Notes: a model not told the origin generated them from the letters alone. DNA of 64,000 nucleotides from Clostridia bacterium (GCA_017451485.1 JAFTOG010000008.1:1-64000); one strand, 5' to 3'. Positions 8,218 to 19,816 are shown, counted from the stretch's first letter. A program made the numbers and translations.

Positions 8218-9115
8218 TATAAAAAAACGCCTTGATGTATTTGTTTCCGAGGCTCAGGGCGTTACCCGTTCCCATGCTCAGGGAATGATAGATGACGGCC
8301 TCGTCCTTGTAAACGGCAGAGCCGAGGCGAAGAATTACAAGCTCCGTGCAGGAGATGAAATTGAGATTGAGGAGGAGGAAGCAGAGCTCCTCTCGGCAGA
8401 GGCAGAAAACATCCCCCTTGACATTGTTTATGAGGATGAGCATATAATAGTTGTAAATAAGCCCTCGGGCATGGTGGTTCACCCTGCTCCAGGTAATGCA
8501 AGCGGAACCCTTGTAAATGCACTTATGTACCACTGTAAGGGCTCTCTTTCTGCAATTAACGGAGTTATACGCCCGGGTATAGTCCACAGAATAGATAAGG
8601 ACACCTCCGGACTGCTCGTGGTAGCAAAAAACGATGACGCACACATTTTTTTGTCATCACTTCTTAAGGACCACGGTATTAAAAGGGTATATCACGCTAT
8701 TGTAACGGGTCATTTCAAATCCGATACGGGTACTGTAAACGCACCAATTGGCAGGTGTCCCTCCGACAGGAAAAGGATGGCTGTTATTGCAGGAGGCAGG
8801 GAGGCTGTTACCCACTATTCCACAGTATGTGAGTATAAATCCTTTACCCACGCCAAAATGGAGCTTGAAACAGGCAGAACACATCAGATAAGAGTGCATA
8901 TGAGCCATATAGGTCATCCGATTATAGGTGACACAGTTTACGGAGGAGGAAAAACCCCCTTTGAAAAGGCGAATGCAAGCCTTTTGAACGGGCAATGTCT
9001 CCACGCCAGGGAGCTCAGCTTTCCACACCCTGTGACTAAGGAGATAATGCATTTTGAAGCTGATCTGCCAAAGGAATTTATTTCTCTTATAGAAAAGCTG
9101 AAATCTCTTAGCTAA
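8198..9115 (+). CDS. rluD: 23S rRNA pseudouridine synthase, RluD/RluA family
   Basis: This 305-aa protein has an N-terminal S4 RNA-binding domain (about residues 8-60) and an RluA-type catalytic domain with HRIDKDTSGLLVVAK, where Asp133 is the nucleophile, and GRTHQIRVHMSHIGHPI. It makes pseudouridines in 23S rRNA. I chose ATG 8198, giving MKIQDADIKKRL, behind CAGGAAA. An upstream in-frame start would extend further into lspA. Location right after lspA is classic for Firmicutes. Confidence 0.94.
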   Translation: MKIQDADIKKRLDVFVSEAQGVTRSHAQGMIDDGLVLVNGRAEAKNYKLRAGDEIEIEEEEAELLSAEAENIPLDIVYEDEHIIVVNKPSGMVVHPAPGNASGTLVNALMYHCKGSLSAINGVIRPGIVHRIDKDTSGLLVVAKNDDAHIFLSSLLKDHGIKRVYHAIVTGHFKSDTGTVNAPIGRCPSDRKRMAVIAGGREAVTHYSTVCEYKSFTHAKMELETGRTHQIRVHMSHIGHPIIGDTVYGGGKTPFEKANASLLNGQCLHARELSFPHPVTKEIMHFEADLPKEFISLIEKLKSLS

Positions 9116-9125
9116 GGAGGCTATC

Positions 9126-9854
9126 GTGACTGAATTTTCAAAAAAACTGATATCGGTAGCCGATCTTAATGAGGCTACAAGGGGATTAATAGACGAGGAA
9201 GGTGCCAATAAATTTATGGAGTTTACCTCCCATATGCTTAAAGTGAATGAGGTAATGAATCTCACTGCAATCCGTGACATTGACGGTGTTATTCTTAAGC
9301 ACATTGTGGACTCCTGTGCCATTGTTCCATACATAGAGCAAAACGCAAAAATTGCCGATATCGGCTGTGGAGGTGGCTTTCCTACCTTTCCTATTGCCAT
9401 TTTGAGGGGGGATGTGTCGGTTTTAGCCGTTGACAGCGTTACGAAAAAGGTGGATTATGTAAAAAGCACAAAGGAGCTTTTTCACCTTGATAAAATATCT
9501 GTTTCCAACAGGCGAGCCGAGGAACTCGGTAAAGACAAGGCGTACCGTGAGAGCTTTGATACCGTTTGTGCCCGTGCTGTAGGAAGGCTCAATCTTCTTT
9601 GTGAGCTTTGTATCCCTCTTGTAAGGCAGGGAGGCATGTTTATCGCTATGAAATCAAAAACAACCGATGATGAGCTTGAAGAGGCAAAAAACGCAATAAA
9701 GCTTCTCGGTGGCTCTTGTGAAAGAGTGATAAATTACACCCTCACCGACGGAAACGAAACCCTTGAACGCACAATGATTATTATAAGAAAACAGACACCC
9801 ACCCCGATAAAATACCCCAGAAACAACTCCCAGATTTCAAAAAAACCACTTTAA
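9126..9854 (+). CDS. rsmG: 16S rRNA m7G527 methyltransferase RsmG
   Basis: This 242-aa SAM-dependent methyltransferase methylates N7 of G527 in 16S rRNA. The SAM pocket block IADIGCGGGFPTFPIAI, NLTAIRD and CARAVGRLN are typical. It begins with GTG behind a perfect AAGGAGG. The C-terminal PTPIKYPRNNSQISKKPL is the usual proline and lysine-rich end. Confidence 0.95.
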   Translation: MTEFSKKLISVADLNEATRGLIDEEGANKFMEFTSHMLKVNEVMNLTAIRDIDGVILKHIVDSCAIVPYIEQNAKIADIGCGGGFPTFPIAILRGDVSVLAVDSVTKKVDYVKSTKELFHLDKISVSNRRAEELGKDKAYRESFDTVCARAVGRLNLLCELCIPLVRQGGMFIAMKSKTTDDELEEAKNAIKLLGGSCERVINYTLTDGNETLERTMIIIRKQTPTPIKYPRNNSQISKKPL

Positions 9855-9863
9855 GGAGGCACA

Positions 9864-10532
9864 ATGAAGGAATATTTTATGAACCTTAACTGGACAACTG
9901 AGCTCACATGTATTTTCAGGCTCGTCCTCGCTGTGCTGCTCGGCTTTGCCATAGGCTATGAGAGAAAAAGAAGGTACAAGGAGGCAGGAATCCGTACCCA
10001 CACAATTGTTTGTCTTGGCTCTGCCCTTCTTATGATTGTATCAATATTCGGCTTCGGCAGTGAGGCAGATTCTGCCCGTGTGGCTGCACAGATCGTTTCC
10101 GGTGTCGGCTTTCTCGGTGCCGGTATCATAGTATACCGTAAGCACGAAACAAAGGGTCTTACAACTGCTGCGGGAGTTTGGGCAACTGCCGGTGTAGGTA
10201 TGGCGTGTGGCGGTGGACTCTACATACTTGCCGTTGTGGCAACAGTGCTCATGATCTCGGCACAGCTTCTTTTCCACACAAAGCTAAAAATATTTAAGCA
10301 CAAGCTGAAGTTTACAATAGAAATAGTATTTTACCAGACGGATGATGAAAACAATCTTATCAAGAAGGAATTTGGTGTTGACCGTCTTAACTCCCTTCTT
10401 ATCACAAGACAGGGCGAACGCCTGATTTACAGTGCTACCCTGCTTACAGAGAGAGAGCACCGTTCTGCCGAGCTTACCAAAATTATGCAGGACTATCCCT
10501 TTATCATTTCTCTTCGCCGTTGCGACGATTGA
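9864..10532 (+). CDS. MgtC/SapB family membrane protein
   Basis: This 222-aa protein has an N-terminal block of about five transmembrane helices with the family motifs GYERKRRYKEAGIRTHT and SGVGFLGAGII, then a soluble C-terminal domain of about 80 residues. The MgtC family is linked to Mg2+ stress and, in pathogens, to control of the F-type ATPase; the role in commensals is unknown. It starts after GGAGG, 9 bases past the rsmG stop, and ends the operon before a strong terminator. Confidence 0.9.
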   Translation: MKEYFMNLNWTTELTCIFRLVLAVLLGFAIGYERKRRYKEAGIRTHTIVCLGSALLMIVSIFGFGSEADSARVAAQIVSGVGFLGAGIIVYRKHETKGLTTAAGVWATAGVGMACGGGLYILAVVATVLMISAQLLFHTKLKIFKHKLKFTIEIVFYQTDDENNLIKKEFGVDRLNSLLITRQGERLIYSATLLTEREHRSAELTKIMQDYPFIISLRRCDD

Positions 10533-10546
10533 TCTCACCCACACAT

Positions 10547-10580
10547 AAGAGCATAACAGAAGACCTGTTATGCTCTTTTT
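10547..10580 (+). terminator. Terminator of the miaA-mgtC run
   Basis: A 13-bp stem (AAGAGCATAACAG/CTGTTATGCTCTT) with a five-base loop is followed by a T run. Confidence 0.92.
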
Positions 10581-11011
10581 GTTCGGGCAATCAAAACCAC
10601 GATGTAGTAGCGTGGTACAAAGAAAGTTATACATTTTTAAGCCTTCCCCTTGAGGGGAAGGGGGACCACTTGTGGTGGATGAGGTGTAGGATGCAGAGCA
10701 TCCGTAAAAAAATAGGAATACGACGGTAAACAATGTGTAGAGAGATAATTCACAAGTGATAAAATCGGAAAACGTATAGATAGTTTATGTCAGGTATCAC
10801 CTCATCCGTCTGCTTCGCATCCACCTTCCCCTCAAAGGTGAAGGCTACGCACTCCCTTAAGGTGAAGGTAGAATAAAAAGCCCGTTTACGAGTATCGGAT
10901 AACAAATGCATGGCTGGCAGGCCAATTCTTAACGCACTTGTGCGTAGCCGATAATGTCTCGGGCAATGCCCGAAAATGAAATTCCACCCGCTGGGCGGGT
11001 GGATATTTTTT
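10578..11011. repeat. Cluster of dispersed hairpin repeats, no gene
   Basis: The gap between the mgtC-like gene and dapA is filled by copies of the repeat at 31-281. An inverted copy (about 10578-10720) begins GTTCGGGCAA and reads through a hairpin, AAGTTATACATTTTTAAGCC and CCCTTGAGGGGAAGG. A forward partial copy lies at about 10796-10870. A further module ends in a CCACCCGC/GCGGGTGG hairpin with a T run (10981-11011). No frame here looks coding. The final hairpin could also act as a terminator. Confidence 0.75.
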
Positions 11012-11055
11012 GCTGTTCTGTTTTTGGAACACGGGGTATGCAGATTAATCGTCTC

Positions 11056-11940
11056 TTATATTATTCCGTACCTAATAAGGATACTGTGTATCCTATCCTT
11101 ACGGGTGGAGGTGCACATTGGCAGACGGAAAATATCCTTACATTTCCCCATAAGGAAAAGGGCTGTTTTTACAGGAATGGGATTTACCTCTGCAAACATT
11201 TCCTCTATTAAATCATAGAGCTGTAGCTGGATTTCTGCACTCTTTTCTATGTTCTTATCGAAAAACTCCCGACAGAGTGTGGACATTTCCCCGGGGACTA
11301 TGTTACCCACAGCCGAAATAACACCAATGGCTCCTATGGAGAGAAGAGGTAGGGTCAGCTCATCACAGCCGGAGTAAACACAATATCTGTCGCCAAAGGT
11401 GCTTAATATTCTCTCAGCCCGTATAACGCTTCCACTCGCCTCCTTAACTCCCACTATATTTTTTACATCATAAAGGCCCTCTAAGGTTGGAGTTCCCATA
11501 TCAAGTCCCGTACGGGAGGGAACATTGTAAAGAATAATTGGGAGCTCAGTGGAGGATGCCACCTCCTTATAATGCTCTATAAGTCCGCTAATAGACGCCT
11601 TATTGTAATATGGAGTTACAGCCAAAATTCCGTCTGCCCCATATTTTTCGGCATCCTGTGTCATTCTTTTTGTATGCTTAGTATTATTGGAGCCGGTGCC
11701 CACAATAAGGGGAACACGCCCACCTATTCTCTCCCTGGCGTAGGCTATAAGCTCTCTGCGTTCTCCCTCGTCAACAGTTGGGCTCTCCCCTGTTGTACCT
11801 AAGGCAACTATGCCTCCTGCACCATTGTCTATCTGGAAATCTATAAGCTCCCCATAGGCATCAAGGTCTATACCGTCATCTGTAAAGGGTGTTACAAGAG
11901 CAGTAATACAGCCACGGGGCAATTCTTTTTGGTTTTTCAT
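11056..11940 (-). CDS. dapA: 4-hydroxy-tetrahydrodipicolinate synthase
   Basis: This 294-aa class I aldolase condenses pyruvate with aspartate semialdehyde in the lysine/diaminopimelate pathway. The Schiff-base Lys166 is in GVKEASG, Tyr138 in LYNVPSRTG, and the substrate loop GTTGESPT is at 48-55. The length fits the family. The start has GGAGG at 10 bases. N-acetylneuraminate lyase-like relatives share the fold, but these motifs favour DapA. It stands alone, divergent from queA. Confidence 0.92.
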   Translation of the reverse strand: MKNQKELPRGCITALVTPFTDDGIDLDAYGELIDFQIDNGAGGIVALGTTGESPTVDEGERRELIAYARERIGGRVPLIVGTGSNNTKHTKRMTQDAEKYGADGILAVTPYYNKASISGLIEHYKEVASSTELPIILYNVPSRTGLDMGTPTLEGLYDVKNIVGVKEASGSVIRAERILSTFGDRYCVYSGCDELTLPLLSIGAIGVISAVGNIVPGEMSTLCREFFDKNIEKSAEIQLQLYDLIEEMFAEVNPIPVKTALFLMGKCKDIFRLPMCTSTRKDRIHSILIRYGII

Positions 11941-11971
11941 TTATTTAACCTCCGAAAAAGCAAGAAATCGG

Positions 11972-12000
11972 TTGAAATCGAAAAAATATTATTGTATACT
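11972..12000 (+). promoter_or_regulatory. SigA-type promoter for queA
   Basis: TTGAAA (11972-11977) and TATACT (11995-12000) have a 17-base spacer, about 70 bases before the queA start. Confidence 0.65.
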
Positions 12001-12068
12001 AAAAGAGAAATATACTCTCATTATAAAAATATTCAAAATATAAGGTATTGACACAAAGAGGAAGCAAA

Positions 12069-13151
12069 ATGATAAAAAACGAACTGCCCGAGACTACCCT
12101 GTGTACAAGGGATTTTTACTATGATTTACCCGAAGAGCTTATTGCACAGACACCAATAGAGCCAAGAGACCATTCCCGTCTTATGGTGCTGGAGGGAGAA
12201 AGCATATGTCACAAGCATTTTTACGATATAATAGATTATCTTAAAGAGGGCGACACCCTTGTAATAAACGATTCCAAGGTTATCCCTGCCCGAATATACG
12301 GAGAAAAAATCCGTCCACAGGGTGAGGAATTTGTACAGGAGGCATCTAAAATCGAGACCCTGCTGTTAAAACAGATAGAATCGGATAAGTGGGAGGTTTT
12401 GCTCCGTCCTGCGAAAAAGGTAAAGGTAGGTGGCTCCATCCGTTACGGAGATATCCTTACTGCTACCGTAGAGGGCGTGGTAGAGGATGGAAACCGTATT
12501 CTATCCTTCAGCTACGATAAAACCAAATATACAAATATATATGAGGTTCTTAACATAATCGGCTCTATGCCTCTGCCCCCATATATCACAAAGAAATTAG
12601 AGGATAAGGACAGATATCAGACCGTATATGCAAGGGAAAACGGCTCTGCTGCCGCACCTACGGCAGGACTCCACTTTACTAAGGAGCTTATGGCAAAAAT
12701 CGAGGCAAAGGGTGTAAAAATCGTACCTGTAATGCTCCATGTGGGTCTTGGCACCTTCCGTCCTGTCAAGGCAGATAAAATAACCGACCATATTATGCAC
12801 TCGGAGTTTATAACAGTTACCGAGGAGAGTGCAAGAATAATAAACGAACGCAAGGCTAAGGGTGGAAGGATCATAGCAGTGGGCACCACCTCCTGTCGCA
12901 CATTAGAGAGTGCCTCGGATGAGACCGGAGCCGTACATCCTATCGCAACAACAACGGGAATATTTATTTATCCCGGATACAGGTTCAAGGCTGTGGACGC
13001 ACTTATTACAAATTTCCATCTGCCCGAAAGCACACTGCTTATGCTTGTTTCTGCACTGGCAGGCAAGGAAAATATTATGAATGCTTATAAAACTGCAGTT
13101 TGTGAAAAGTACAGATTCTTCTCCTTTGGAGATGCTATGCTGATACAGTAA
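12069..13151 (+). CDS. queA: tRNA preQ1(34) S-adenosylmethionine ribosyltransferase-isomerase QueA
   Basis: This 360-aa enzyme adds the epoxycyclopentane part of queuosine by using SAM as ribosyl donor. [45 protein letters not shown] and [15 protein letters not shown] are all QueA hallmarks. I chose the ATG at 12069 ([10 protein letters not shown]) because GAGGAA precedes it at normal spacing; a TTG further upstream is weaker. The usual partner tgt is not next to it here. Confidence 0.96.
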   Translation: MIKNELPETTLCTRDFYYDLPEELIAQTPIEPRDHSRLMVLEGESICHKHFYDIIDYLKEGDTLVINDSKVIPARIYGEKIRPQGEEFVQEASKIETLLLKQIESDKWEVLLRPAKKVKVGGSIRYGDILTATVEGVVEDGNRILSFSYDKTKYTNIYEVLNIIGSMPLPPYITKKLEDKDRYQTVYARENGSAAAPTAGLHFTKELMAKIEAKGVKIVPVMLHVGLGTFRPVKADKITDHIMHSEFITVTEESARIINERKAKGGRIIAVGTTSCRTLESASDETGAVHPIATTTGIFIYPGYRFKAVDALITNFHLPESTLLMLVSALAGKENIMNAYKTAVCEKYRFFSFGDAMLIQ

Positions 13152-13192
13152 CAGACAAGTCAAAAAGCCGATATACAAAAAAGGAGAAAGCT

Positions 13193-15565
13193 ATGAAAAG
13201 AAGATACGGAGCCTGGATTGATTTACCGGGAGTAAGTACCATTGAGGTTGCCCAAATAAGAGAGGCAAGATACGATGAAAATCACCTGTACCTTTATACG
13301 GTTAATTACAATCAAGACAAAAGAGCCCTTGAGGATTCTATGATAGAGGTGTTCATATCCTCCCCAAGGAAGGATATTATAAGACTGGAGTCACGCCATT
13401 TTTCGGGTAGCCGTGCTAAAATGCCGAAATTTGAGCTTGATCTTAATCCACAGCAAATAAATGTTACGGAGACAGACACATCCCTTACTGTTATCAGTGG
13501 AAATATGCGTCTTGAAATAAATAAAAATCCGGCCTACTTTGATTTTTATTACAATGATAAATACTTGACCTCTGTAGCAAAAAAATGGGACAGAAGCTAT
13601 ATTTCCTATGTCACAGCAGACGGCAAGCCTTATATGGACACCCATTTTGCCGTTGATGTGGCAGAAAAGCTCTACGGCCTCGGAGAACGCTTTACTCCCT
13701 TTGTAAAGAACGGACAGAGTGTGGATATATGGAACGAGGACGGAGGCACCTGTACAGAGATTGCGTATAAAAATATACCCTTCTACATTTCAAATAAGGG
13801 CTACGGTATATTTGCAAACGACCCCGGTCCTGTATCCTTTGAGGTCTGCTCCGAGCAGGTATCAAGAGTTCAGATATCTGTGCCCGGAGAGAAAACGGAT
13901 ATAATGGTAATCGGTGGCGAGGATATGAAGGGTGTGCTATCAAATTACTGTGCACTTACAGGCTACCCTGCACTACCCCCTGCCTGGACCTTCGGACTTT
14001 GGCTTACCTCATCCTTTACAACCTCTTATGACGAGGATACTGTAACAGGCTTTGTAGACGGAATGAGAGAAAGAGAAATTCCCCTTAGTGTCTTCCACTA
14101 CGACTGCTTCTGGATGAAGGAAAACGAGTGGTGTAATTTCAAATGGGATACAGCTATGTTCCCCGATCCTGTGGCTATGCTTAAGCGTATGAAGGAGAAA
14201 AATCTCCATATCTGTGTATGGATAAATCCCTACATAGGACAAAAATCCCCCCTCTTTGATGAGGCTATGGAGAAGAATTATCTACTCAACCGTGAGAACG
14301 GCGATGTATGGCAGTGGGACCGCTGGCAATCGGGAATGGGCCTTGTTGACTTTACCAATCCCGACGCATACAAATGGTATCAGGATAAGCTCCGTGCCCT
14401 TGTTGAAATGGGTGTTGACTGCTTCAAGACCGACTTTGGCGAAAGGATACCTACCGATGTAAAATACTTTGACGGCTCAGATCCTGTCCGTATGCATAAT
14501 TACTACACATACTTGTATAACAAATGCGTATTCTCTGTTCTGGAGGAGTACAAGGGCAAAAATCAAGCTGTTTTATTTGCAAGAAGTGCGACTGTGGGAT
14601 GTCAGAAGTTCCCTGTTCATTGGGGTGGAGACTGTACAGCCGACTATCTGTCAATGGCAGAATCCCTACGTGGAGGTCTTTCCCTTTGTATGTCGGGATT
14701 TGGCTTCTGGAGTCACGATATAAGTGGATTTGCAAACACAGCCCCCCACCATTTGTTCAAGCGTTGGGTTGCCTTTGGTCTTTTATCCACCCATTCAAGA
14801 CTCCACGGCGACACCTCCTACAGGGTTCCCTGGCTCTTTAACAAGGAGGGTGAGAAAAACGGTGAGGAGGCGTGTGCTGTTACAAAGCATTTTGCCGAGC
14901 TTAAATGCTCTCTTATGCCATATATTTACGGAAAGGCTGTAGAGGCAAATAAAACAGGCGTACCCGTTATGCGTGCTATGACTCTTGAATTTGAAAATGA
15001 GATACCCTGCCATGAGCTTGACAGACAGTATATGCTTGGTGAGAGCCTGCTTGTTGCTCCTGTACTTAAGGAAAACGGTGAGGTAGACTATTATCTCCCC
15101 GATGGAAAATGGACACATCTTTTATCTAACGAGGTGCGTGAGGGCGGAAAGTGGCAGAGGGATAAATACGATTTCTTCTCCTTGCCCCTATACATAAGAG
15201 AAAACACAATTCTTCCCATAGGCAAGGATATTACCCGTCCCGACTATGACTACGGAAACGGTATTACATTACATATATTTGAGCTGAATGACAAGGCTGA
15301 AATCACCGTATACGGTACGGACAGTAACCCCATTTTTACAGTAAAATGCGAGAAAAACGGCAATACGGTACGCATTTTCCTTGACAAATTGCCCGAAAAT
15401 GCAAAAGTTTTGCTTCGCAATATCACGGATATCAAAGCTGTTTTTGGAGCAGTAAAGGAAGCCTGTGACCTTGGTACGGTACTCAATCTTGTAAGTAAGG
15501 AAATTACAGTACAGCTATATAATTATGACTCAACCGTAAAAAGCTGTGAGGAGGTGTTAAAATGA
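13193..15565 (+). CDS. GH31 alpha-xylosidase, YicI-like
   Basis: This 790-aa glycoside hydrolase matches E. coli YicI in length and layout: an N-terminal beta-sandwich domain, then a TIM barrel. The nucleophile Asp414 is in KTDFGERIPTDV, a motif typical of alpha-xylosidases, and the acid/base Asp480 is in HWGGDCTADY; these match YicI Asp416 and Asp482 closely. No signal peptide is seen, so it likely releases xylose from imported xyloglucan oligosaccharides (for example isoprimeverose) in the cytoplasm. It is joined to an FAD oxidoreductase by an ATGA overlap. Confidence 0.92.
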   Translation: MKRRYGAWIDLPGVSTIEVAQIREARYDENHLYLYTVNYNQDKRALEDSMIEVFISSPRKDIIRLESRHFSGSRAKMPKFELDLNPQQINVTETDTSLTVISGNMRLEINKNPAYFDFYYNDKYLTSVAKKWDRSYISYVTADGKPYMDTHFAVDVAEKLYGLGERFTPFVKNGQSVDIWNEDGGTCTEIAYKNIPFYISNKGYGIFANDPGPVSFEVCSEQVSRVQISVPGEKTDIMVIGGEDMKGVLSNYCALTGYPALPPAWTFGLWLTSSFTTSYDEDTVTGFVDGMREREIPLSVFHYDCFWMKENEWCNFKWDTAMFPDPVAMLKRMKEKNLHICVWINPYIGQKSPLFDEAMEKNYLLNRENGDVWQWDRWQSGMGLVDFTNPDAYKWYQDKLRALVEMGVDCFKTDFGERIPTDVKYFDGSDPVRMHNYYTYLYNKCVFSVLEEYKGKNQAVLFARSATVGCQKFPVHWGGDCTADYLSMAESLRGGLSLCMSGFGFWSHDISGFANTAPHHLFKRWVAFGLLSTHSRLHGDTSYRVPWLFNKEGEKNGEEACAVTKHFAELKCSLMPYIYGKAVEANKTGVPVMRAMTLEFENEIPCHELDRQYMLGESLLVAPVLKENGEVDYYLPDGKWTHLLSNEVREGGKWQRDKYDFFSLPLYIRENTILPIGKDITRPDYDYGNGITLHIFELNDKAEITVYGTDSNPIFTVKCEKNGNTVRIFLDKLPENAKVLLRNITDIKAVFGAVKEACDLGTVLNLVSKEITVQLYNYDSTVKSCEEVLK

Positions 15566-16851
15566 ACACTCATTTTGATATCATAGTTGTTGGTGGAGGC
15601 TTAAGCGGTGCTTCTGCTGCCATTACCGCATCAAGAATGGGAAAATCCGTTCTCCTTATTGAAAAGCACAATTGCCTTGGGGGAGTGGCTTCATTCGGAC
15701 CTGTTATCCCCTTTATGACCAACTATACTCACGATCCGATAACCGGGGAGAGACTGGAGCTCAGTGGTGGACTGTATCTTGAAATATTGGATGCCCTTAA
15801 TAAAGTGAGCAGGACCCCCTCCCCTTGGCCCGAGTGCTTCAGCGAAGAATATCTTAAGCTGATCCTTAACAGAATGGCACAAGAAAGTGGAGTTAAGCTT
15901 CTCTATCAAAGCGTAGTTACAGATATAAAAATGTCGGGGGAGTGGATAAAAAGCATTACTGTACACAATGTATCGGGTAATACAGAATATACAGCCGACT
16001 GCTTTATCGACGCTACCGGAGATGCAAATTTATGCCATATGGCAGCCTATCCCTTCCGTCTCGGAAGAGAGAGTGACAGCAGGTGTCAGCCAATGACCCT
16101 ATGCTTCCGTATAGGCAATGTTGATATGGACGCCTTCCATAAGGAGCATCAAAATATCAACACCCTGTGGAAGAAAATGCAATCCGAGGGTAAAATCCGG
16201 AATCCGAGAGAAAATCTGCTTATATTCAATACCGTAGGAAACGGTGTGCTTCATTTCAACTCCACAAGAGTAATTGGTCTTGACCCAACAAATGCCAACG
16301 AGCTTACCGTTGCAGAAATAGAGGCTCGGGAGCAGGTTTTTGAAATTTATGATTTCCTGACAGACAATTTTTCCGCCTTTAAGGATTCTGTTCTTCTCTC
16401 CACAGGAATGCAGATTGGAGTGCGTGAAAGCCGAAAGATTATCGGCGAGTACACTATCACAGGAGAGGATATCAAGGGCTGTAAAAAATTCTATGACGGA
16501 ATAGCCCTATGCAACTACGATATGGACATACACAGTCCAGACGGCGGAGGAACAAGCCACTATTATTTGAAGGAGGGAGAGTACTACTCTATTCCCTATA
16601 GGTGCTTAATACCTAAGGGAAGCAAAAATCTTCTTGTTACGGGCAGATGTATAAGTGCCACCCATGAGGCACAGTCCTCTTTAAGAATAATGCCCTGCTG
16701 TATAGCTCTCGGTCAGGCAGCTGGCGTTGCCTCTGCTCTTTTCGACAAAAGCACAAAGGGAGTATCGGATATTGATACAGACACCCTTAAACAGACGCTT
16801 ATAGACATGGGTGCCTCCTTAGAGGACAGAATAATCAAGAAGCCACATTAA
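15562..16851 (+). CDS. FAD-dependent oxidoreductase
   Basis: This 429-aa protein belongs to the FAD-dependent oxidoreductase family (PF12831-like). It begins with an FAD-binding Rossmann motif VVGGGLSGASAA and an acidic strand end (LLIEKH), then CLGGVASFGP, DATGDANLCHMA, and a C-terminal flavin segment LLVTGRCISATHEAQSS. The substrate is unknown; relatives often sit in sugar-use loci. The start codon overlaps the GH31 stop, so the two are co-translated. A terminator stem begins before its stop codon. Confidence 0.85.
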   Translation: MNTHFDIIVVGGGLSGASAAITASRMGKSVLLIEKHNCLGGVASFGPVIPFMTNYTHDPITGERLELSGGLYLEILDALNKVSRTPSPWPECFSEEYLKLILNRMAQESGVKLLYQSVVTDIKMSGEWIKSITVHNVSGNTEYTADCFIDATGDANLCHMAAYPFRLGRESDSRCQPMTLCFRIGNVDMDAFHKEHQNINTLWKKMQSEGKIRNPRENLLIFNTVGNGVLHFNSTRVIGLDPTNANELTVAEIEAREQVFEIYDFLTDNFSAFKDSVLLSTGMQIGVRESRKIIGEYTITGEDIKGCKKFYDGIALCNYDMDIHSPDGGGTSHYYLKEGEYYSIPYRCLIPKGSKNLLVTGRCISATHEAQSSLRIMPCCIALGQAAGVASALFDKSTKGVSDIDTDTLKQTLIDMGASLEDRIIKKPH

Positions 16852-16868
16852 AAGTGGCTTCTTCCTTA
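16837..16868 (+). terminator. Terminator after the GH31/FAD operon
   Basis: The stem AAGAAGCCAC/GTGGCTTCTT has a seven-base loop that contains the stop codon. The T-rich end TTCCTTATTT is weak. Confidence 0.75.
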
Positions 16869-16983
16869 TTTATGATTTATGACAAATTTTCGTTTTTATT
16901 TTCAGTAAAGGGCAATACTATCCTGTAGCAACGCTATCTTGTCATATCTAACGGGATAATATAATAAAATTTCTTTTATTTTA

Positions 16984-17013
16984 TTGACAAAAGCTTTTTT
17001 TATATTTTATAAT
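16984..17013 (+). promoter_or_regulatory. SigA-type promoter for the atp operon
   Basis: TTGACA (16984-16989) and TATAAT (17008-17013) have an 18-base spacer, about 55 bases before atpI. Confidence 0.8.
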
Positions 17014-17069
17014 AAATATATACAACAATTACCGGTATCACGGATTAAACTGCAAAAGAGGTAATCAGA

Positions 17070-17544
17070 TTGAAAAAAGTAGACAAAACCGTCATTAAAG
17101 AAACCAAATTTGTTGCCATGTGGGTGATTATTTTTTCTGCTTTGATGCAGGCGGTATTTTTAATTATTAACAAATGGGACTATACTGTTCTTCTCGGAAA
17201 TCTGCTAAGCGGTTTTTGCGGAGTGCTCAGCTTTTTTGTTCTCGGACTTACTATTATTAAGGCTATATCCTCGGGTGATACTGCCTACGCAAAGAAAATG
17301 ATGAGAGCATCACAGGCTCTTCGTACCTTCTTAATGCTTGCCGCATGCCTTGCAGGTGCCTTGGCTCCCTGTTTTAATATCTGGGCGACGGTTATCCCCG
17401 TAATGTTCCCCAGGCTTAGTTTGCTCATCCGTTCCTTTACGGTAAAGCAGATGGGACCCTTTGATACTTCTGCAGCTGAGACTGCTCATGCAACCGAGAT
17501 AACGGAAGCTGAGCCCACAGATGATAAGAAGGAGGTGGATAGGG

Positions 17545-17552
<8 letters not shown>
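17070..17552 (+). CDS. atpI: ATP synthase subunit I (AtpI-like)
   Basis: This 160-aa protein has four hydrophobic segments followed by a polar, acidic tail. Its position directly before the subunit a gene identifies it as AtpI, a chaperone for c-ring assembly or Mg2+ transport. It starts at TTG behind AAGAGG. The C-terminal 40 residues are rich in Thr, Glu and Ala and look disordered. Sequence conservation in this family is low, so the call leans on context. Confidence 0.8.
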
Positions 17553-18766
<1,214 letters not shown>

Positions 18767-18780
18767 TTCGGAGGCAAATA

Positions 18781-19293
18781 ATGCAAACATCGGAAATCAT
18801 TTCAGTCAATATATGGCAAATCGTGGTTTCCCTGCTTAACCTTCTTATACTCTTTTTGATTATCAAGAAATTTCTTTTCAAGCCCGTATCCAATGTTATA
18901 AGGTCCCGTGGTGAAAAGGTGGAGGCTCAGTATGCAGAGGCAGAAAGAGCCCTTTCCTCAGCTAAGGAATCGGAAAGGGAGCTTACAGAAAAGCTGAACA
19001 TTGCCCATGTCACCGCTGACGAAATTGTCAAGGAGGCAACAGCCCAGGGTGAAAGGCGTAAGGATAATATAGTAGGCGAGGCAAAAGCCGAGGCAGACGC
19101 TATTATCCGTCAGGCAAGGATAACTGCCGAGCTTGAGAAGAAAAAGGCACAGGAGGAAATCAAGACCCAGATAGTAGAGGTCTCCTCTGCCCTTGCAGAA
19201 AAGCTTATTGAAAGAGAAATGAAGGTGGAGGACCACCATAGGCTCATAGATTCGTTTATATCTGAGATGGAAGAGGTAAACGATGACAGATAA
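18781..19293 (+). CDS. atpF: F-type ATP synthase subunit b
   Basis: This 170-aa protein has one N-terminal membrane helix (about residues 10-30) and a long charged coiled coil rich in Glu, Lys and Ala. It forms the peripheral stalk. AERALSSAKESERELTEK is typical. It overlaps atpH by 11 bases. Confidence 0.93.
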   Translation: MQTSEIISVNIWQIVVSLLNLLILFLIIKKFLFKPVSNVIRSRGEKVEAQYAEAERALSSAKESERELTEKLNIAHVTADEIVKEATAQGERRKDNIVGEAKAEADAIIRQARITAELEKKKAQEEIKTQIVEVSSALAEKLIEREMKVEDHHRLIDSFISEMEEVNDDR

Positions 19294-19816
19294 TATAATT
19301 AAAGAATACTCCCAGGCACTTTTCATGCTCGCCTGTGAGGAAGGTAAGGAAAAGGAATATCTTGACTGTCTTAATATAGCCAAGGATCTTTTTACAAAAA
19401 ATCCCGAATATATTCTGCTACTCTCCTCTCCCAACATTTCCAAGGAGGAAAGGCTCCTTGCATTAGACAGAGCCTTCGGCTCCCGTATGTGTGAAAATGT
19501 GGTGTCATTTATAAAGCTCCTGTGTGAAAAGGACCGTATAGATGGCTTTGGACTATGTGTAGAGGATTATACAAGGCTCTATAACGAAAAATGCCGTATA
19601 AGGGTAGTAACCGTCACCTCCTCTGTAAAATTAACAGAGGCAGAATGTGAAAAAATACGCAAAATGTTAGAAAAAAAGTATAGCGTAGGCGTAAATCTGA
19701 TACTAAAGGTAGACTCATCCATATTAGGCGGTATCATAATAGAAGCAGAGGACACCGTTATTGACGGCAGTCTTAAATCAAAATTGCGTAATGTAAAGGA
19801 TGTGATAAAGGCATGA
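19283..19816 (+). CDS. atpH: F-type ATP synthase subunit delta
   Basis: This 177-aa protein starts with the usual [15 protein letters not shown] helix and ends with [21 protein letters not shown], the conserved delta/OSCP tail. It links the stalk to the alpha3beta3 head. It overlaps genes on both sides by a few bases. Confidence 0.93.
   Translation: MTDNIIKEYSQALFMLACEEGKEKEYLDCLNIAKDLFTKNPEYILLLSSPNISKEERLLALDRAFGSRMCENVVSFIKLLCEKDRIDGFGLCVEDYTRLYNEKCRIRVVTVTSSVKLTEAECEKIRKMLEKKYSVGVNLILKVDSSILGGIIIEAEDTVIDGSLKSKLRNVKDVIKA

Noticed and set aside
8120-9400. Minus-strand frames of 174 and 247 codons opposite lspA, rluD and rsmG
   Set aside because: The plus-strand genes are certain and run without gaps; the opposite frames cross several of them.
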